DNA of 9,097 bases from Ruminococcus flavefaciens (GTDB taxonomy: Bacteria; Bacillota; Clostridia; Oscillospirales; Ruminococcaceae). The notes under the pieces are model-generated. The model was not told the origin of the DNA and searched no databases. It was given only the letters and a program-made list of their open reading frames with translations. The stretch lies in NCBI GenBank assembly GCA_002350065.1, contig DEDQ01000025.1:4953-14049 (forward strand), read 5' to 3'. Below are positions 6,628-9,097 of the stretch, in pieces. Position 1 is the first letter of the stretch; every line of letters starts with the position of its first letter. The translations under genes and the position numbers were made by a program.

Positions 6628-7815
6628 ATGGCTTTATTCAACAAGAAGAAAAAGCAGGAGGAAGAAGCTTCCGCTGCTGTTAATGAAATGGAATTCGACT
6701 ACAAGGAGGCAGTGCTCAAGGCTCTCGACGAGAAGCTCAACGGCAGCACTCTCTACGACGGCTGCATCATCATGCCCCGCGGCTTCACTATCGACGTTAA
6801 GATAGGCAGACGCGACGAAAAGGACGGCATCAAGCTCGTTCAGGTCGTTTTCCTCGTATCGCACGACGATTTCGACGAGCCTATCATCGACCCCGTTGAC
6901 GCTCAGGGCAAGGACGAGGCTGAGGCTGTTCACATGGCTGTAGAGATATTCTACGGCGGTCTCTGGCACCCCCTCGACCAGTCAATGTTCAAGAAGAGCC
7001 CTATCGAGGTCTCAGCTCAGTTCCTCGGTCAGCACTATACATATGATATGTACGCTCAGTCTATCGTAAGGATAGGCGTTCAGGACAAGGAGCCCACAAT
7101 GCTCGTCGGCTTCCTCCAGAACGAGATACCGAAATACCTCGGCTCAAAGAAGTATTACTGGCTCAGGATATACCTCGCTAAGCACAAGGACCGCCAGATA
7201 ATCGAGGTGCGCGTTAACGGCTCTGTATGCAACGAGCTCGGCGAGAAGTTCCGTCCCTACGTTGATGCATGGGACGCTTCCGAGCACTTCATCTGCGAGA
7301 AGCAGTACGCTATCTTCGTTCAGCGCGGAGATGACCCCTGTCCGTACAAGAAGGAGGTCTACACCAATGCTGCCAAGTTCGCTATCGAGAAAATGGTAAA
7401 GATAAAGAACCGCGAGGACTACGAGGCTATGGCTGACGAGCTCGAAAAGGTCGCAGGCGACAAGGCTGTAGCTTCTGAGATAAGAATATTTATCCCCGAG
7501 ATACTCGCTAAGCTCACTCTCGGCTATCAGGAGGGCGACAGCCTCTTCCTCATCGAGGGCGATGAGAATTCCGAGGAGGGCACATCTAAGATAGAGTTCA
7601 GAAAAACTCAGCTCCGCTCTTATTTCTACCTCCAGCAGGTTATCCTTGAATACCTCAACACAAGACCTCCGCAGGAGGACGTTCAGAACATCGTATTCAA
7701 CAGCGTTGCTTTCAGAGAGCTCAGAAAGGCTAAGGAGCAGGGTCACGACCCCAAGGACCTCTACGTTCCCGGCACCGCTTACAAGATAGCTGAACCCGGT
7801 TACACGGTCTATTAA
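6628..7815 (+). CDS. Conserved-looking soluble protein of unknown function
   Basis: I do not recognise a function. The product is 395 residues with no signal peptide and no membrane helix, so it is probably cytoplasmic. It opens with a short lysine-rich stretch (LFNKKKKQEEE), followed by an alpha/beta section (about 20-200) with alternating strands such as KLVQVVFLVS (69-78) and QIIEVRVNG (190-198). The segment DEAEAVHMAVEIFYGGLWHPL (96-116) vaguely recalls the DUF6348 family in my memory, and this is only a suggestion. The C-terminal part (about 245-395) is mostly helical and acidic, and ends in a Tyr/Pro-rich tail. The start has a good AAGGAG (6612-6617), 10 nt upstream. Codon choice looks strongly biased (lysine mostly AAG, leucine mostly CTC), which would fit high expression, though I did not measure it. 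The gene ends at an intrinsic terminator and may share the prmA transcript or have its own promoter. Confidence 0.85.
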   Translation: MALFNKKKKQEEEASAAVNEMEFDYKEAVLKALDEKLNGSTLYDGCIIMPRGFTIDVKIGRRDEKDGIKLVQVVFLVSHDDFDEPIIDPVDAQGKDEAEAVHMAVEIFYGGLWHPLDQSMFKKSPIEVSAQFLGQHYTYDMYAQSIVRIGVQDKEPTMLVGFLQNEIPKYLGSKKYYWLRIYLAKHKDRQIIEVRVNGSVCNELGEKFRPYVDAWDASEHFICEKQYAIFVQRGDDPCPYKKEVYTNAAKFAIEKMVKIKNREDYEAMADELEKVAGDKAVASEIRIFIPEILAKLTLGYQEGDSLFLIEGDENSEEGTSKIEFRKTQLRSYFYLQQVILEYLNTRPPQEDVQNIVFNSVAFRELRKAKEQGHDPKDLYVPGTAYKIAEPGYTVY

Positions 7816-7825
7816 TTGACATCAG

Positions 7826-7865
7826 AAAGGCTGCCTGAAGGAGAGTGACCTGACGGCAGCTTTTT
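7826..7865 (+). terminator. Rho-independent terminator
   Basis: GCTGCC (7830-7835) pairs perfectly with GGCAGC (7855-7860). The stem can extend outward by a G-T pair and three A-T pairs into the T run at 7861-7865. The 19-nt loop can form a further small AGG/CCT stem. It lies 10 nt after the stop of the unknown-function gene and ends the upstream transcription unit. Only 13 nt separate the T run from the start of the diguanylate cyclase gene. Confidence 0.85.
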
Positions 7866-7868
7866 CGT

Positions 7869-7873
7869 GAGGT
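7869..7873 (+). promoter_or_regulatory. Ribosome binding site of the diguanylate cyclase gene
   Basis: GAGGT lies only 5 nt before ATG 7879 and 3 nt after the terminator T run. Its unusual closeness to the terminator means that the hairpin and ribosome loading could influence each other in any transcript that reads through. Confidence 0.6.
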
Positions 7874-7878
7874 AGATA

Positions 7879-9006
7879 ATGAATCTTCAATCAATAATCA
7901 TAACAGACACGATAGGCGTGCTGATACTGATAATACTCGCTGTCAGCAGCCAGTTCATACGTCAGCGGCGTATGCTCAGCGACAGGCTGTTTACCGCGAT
8001 GTGCGTACTTACGGCATCTTCGTGCGTCGGAGACCTGCTGGCGTTCTTGTTCGACGGTGTTACCGGCGAAGGAACATATCCGGCGCTGATGTTCCTGAAT
8101 ACGTTCACGTATATGACCAATATCTGCACCTCGCTTCTGTGGAGCCTGTACGTTACGGCAAGACTCTACGGCACGAAACGCCACACGATAAGAGTGCTGA
8201 AAATGTTGATCCTTCCGGCTGCCGTCGGAGCTGTAGGACTCATCGTCAATCTGAAGTGGAACTTCATCTTCACCATAGATGAGGAACACTATTACCACCG
8301 CCTAACCGCGGCGGGATACTATTTTGCCGTGACATATTTTTACCTGTTTTCCAGCGTTTTCATTCGCCGGCATTACAGAAAGCGCATGGGCAAGCTCTGT
8401 TTTCTGCCGATATGGATGTTCCTTTCGCCGATAGTGTGCTGCACGATAGCGCAGTTCCTCATGTACGGGATATCGCTTGCGTGGTGCTCGGTCGCGATAG
8501 GACTTGTCAGCATACACATGAGCCTCCAGAACGAGCTGTCGTATCTCGACCCGCTGACGAAGCTCTATAACCGCAATTACCTCACATATATACTCAATCA
8601 GTCCGTTCACACCAAGACCGAAATGCGCGGCATAATGCTCGATATGGACAAATTCAAGTCCATAAACGACAACTACGGTCACGCGGAGGGCGACGCGGCT
8701 CTTATCGAGACTGCGAATATCCTCATGAGGGCTGCCTCGGAGAAGGCGATACCGATACGCTTTGCGGGCGACGAGTTCATGATGCTTCTGCCGAAGGCGA
8801 CCGAGAAGGAGCTCGAGGAGACGATAGAGAATATCCGCCGCGAGGAGAAAGCCTTCAACGATGCCGGTTCAAAGCCGTATAAGCTGATATTCTCGCTGGG
8901 AACGAGCTCTTTCGGCGGCAATACCGACCTCGACGTCTTTCTCAACGAAATGGACCGCAAAATGTACGAGCAGAAGCGGAGAAAAACGGAAGATACAGTC
9001 CGGTGA
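7879..9006 (+). CDS. Membrane diguanylate cyclase (GGDEF domain, AGDEF variant)
   Basis: A 375-residue protein predicted to make cyclic di-GMP from two GTP at the inner face of the membrane. The N-terminal 215 residues hold about seven hydrophobic helices (near 8-26, 36-58, 68-92, 107-125, 143-163, 174-195 and 198-214), a 7TM-type sensor layout without a recognisable ligand-binding domain. A short link leads to the GGDEF domain (about 220-368): the opening LDPLTKLYNRNYL (223-235); LDMDKFKSIND (254-264), with metal ligand D255 and guanine-binding N263; YGHAEGD (266-272), with D272; and the active-site loop RFAGDEF (294-300), where Ala replaces the first Gly. AGDEF loops occur in active cyclases. 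There is no RxxD inhibitory site at the usual position five residues before the loop (SEKA instead), so classical product feedback is unlikely. No EAL or HD-GYP domain is present. The gene stands alone behind a terminator. Confidence 0.93.
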   Translation: MNLQSIIITDTIGVLILIILAVSSQFIRQRRMLSDRLFTAMCVLTASSCVGDLLAFLFDGVTGEGTYPALMFLNTFTYMTNICTSLLWSLYVTARLYGTKRHTIRVLKMLILPAAVGAVGLIVNLKWNFIFTIDEEHYYHRLTAAGYYFAVTYFYLFSSVFIRRHYRKRMGKLCFLPIWMFLSPIVCCTIAQFLMYGISLAWCSVAIGLVSIHMSLQNELSYLDPLTKLYNRNYLTYILNQSVHTKTEMRGIMLDMDKFKSINDNYGHAEGDAALIETANILMRAASEKAIPIRFAGDEFMMLLPKATEKELEETIENIRREEKAFNDAGSKPYKLIFSLGTSSFGGNTDLDVFLNEMDRKMYEQKRRKTEDTVR

Positions 9007-9020
9007 CAATACGATAAAGC

Positions 9021-9065
9021 ACCGCAAGAGTCAACGCGGTCCGGCTCTAAGGGGCATAGCCCTTG
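9021..9065. repeat. Two small GC-rich inverted repeats
   Basis: ACCGC (9021-9025) pairs with GCGGT (9036-9040). Just downstream, a second hairpin at 9050-9065 pairs GGGC with GCCC around an ATA loop, with weaker flanking pairs. No T run follows on the + strand, so this is a poor terminator. The palindrome could be part of a dispersed repeat or the base of a longer structure cut off by the window end. Confidence 0.4.
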
Positions 9066-9097
9066 CCGCTTCCCACAGCTCAAAGAGAAAAGCAAAA

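Noticed and set aside
7144..7746. Open frame of 200 codons on the - strand
   Set aside because: It is antisense to the unknown-function gene; Leu/Glu/Val-rich reverse translation is expected from that gene's biased codons.
7816..7821. Perfect TTGACA hexamer right after the stop of the unknown-function gene
   Set aside because: No -10-like sequence lies 16-18 nt downstream (AGGAGA region), and the terminator hairpin occupies that space.
8679..9095. Open frame on the - strand reaching into the 3' tail
   Set aside because: Most of it is antisense to the GGDEF domain, and the non-overlapping part is the palindromic tail; no protein signature seen.

Overview
This window looks like chromosomal DNA from a Gram-positive gut Clostridium-class bacterium, most likely a fibre-degrading Ruminococcus or close relative (Oscillospiraceae). 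Three things suggest this. One exported protein ends in a complete type I dockerin, the plug that docks enzymes into a cellulosome. The PrmA methyltransferase has the long N-terminal domain typical of Clostridia. Codons ending in C or G are favoured and strong AGGAGG-like ribosome binding sites precede several genes. The species cannot be fixed from sequence alone. All seven genes lie on the + strand, there is no gene-free stretch longer than 300 bases, and I see no tRNA, rRNA, CRISPR array, insertion sequence or phage gene.

Positions 1-4167 hold a compact trio: a MoxR AAA+ ATPase (5' end outside the window), a DUF58 membrane protein, and a seven-plus-one-helix membrane protein with an extracellular transglutaminase-like domain. 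The genes overlap by 4 nt or sit 3 nt apart. This is the widespread MoxR / DUF58 / transglutaminase module, in which a MoxR chaperone is thought to act on its DUF58 partner and the transglutaminase-like domain works outside the membrane. Substrates are generally unknown.

Positions 4204-6562 appear to continue the same transcription unit, with gaps of 36 and 31 nt. First comes a secreted four-part protein: a C39-like cysteine peptidase domain, an Ig-like domain, an SH3-like domain and a dockerin. Then comes prmA, which methylates ribosomal protein L11. The dockerin protein is the most interesting item: an apparently intact cysteine-peptidase-like domain fitted for cellulosome or cell-surface attachment, placed directly behind an envelope-associated MoxR module.

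Positions 6563-7865 hold a short AT-rich spacer with a small hairpin and a TATAAT box, then a 395-residue soluble protein of unknown function that ends at a clear intrinsic terminator. Positions 7879-9006 encode a membrane diguanylate cyclase with about seven helices and an AGDEF active-site variant. Its ribosome binding site almost touches the upstream terminator, leaving no obvious room for a promoter. The last 91 bases hold two small GC-rich inverted repeats and no gene that I can support.
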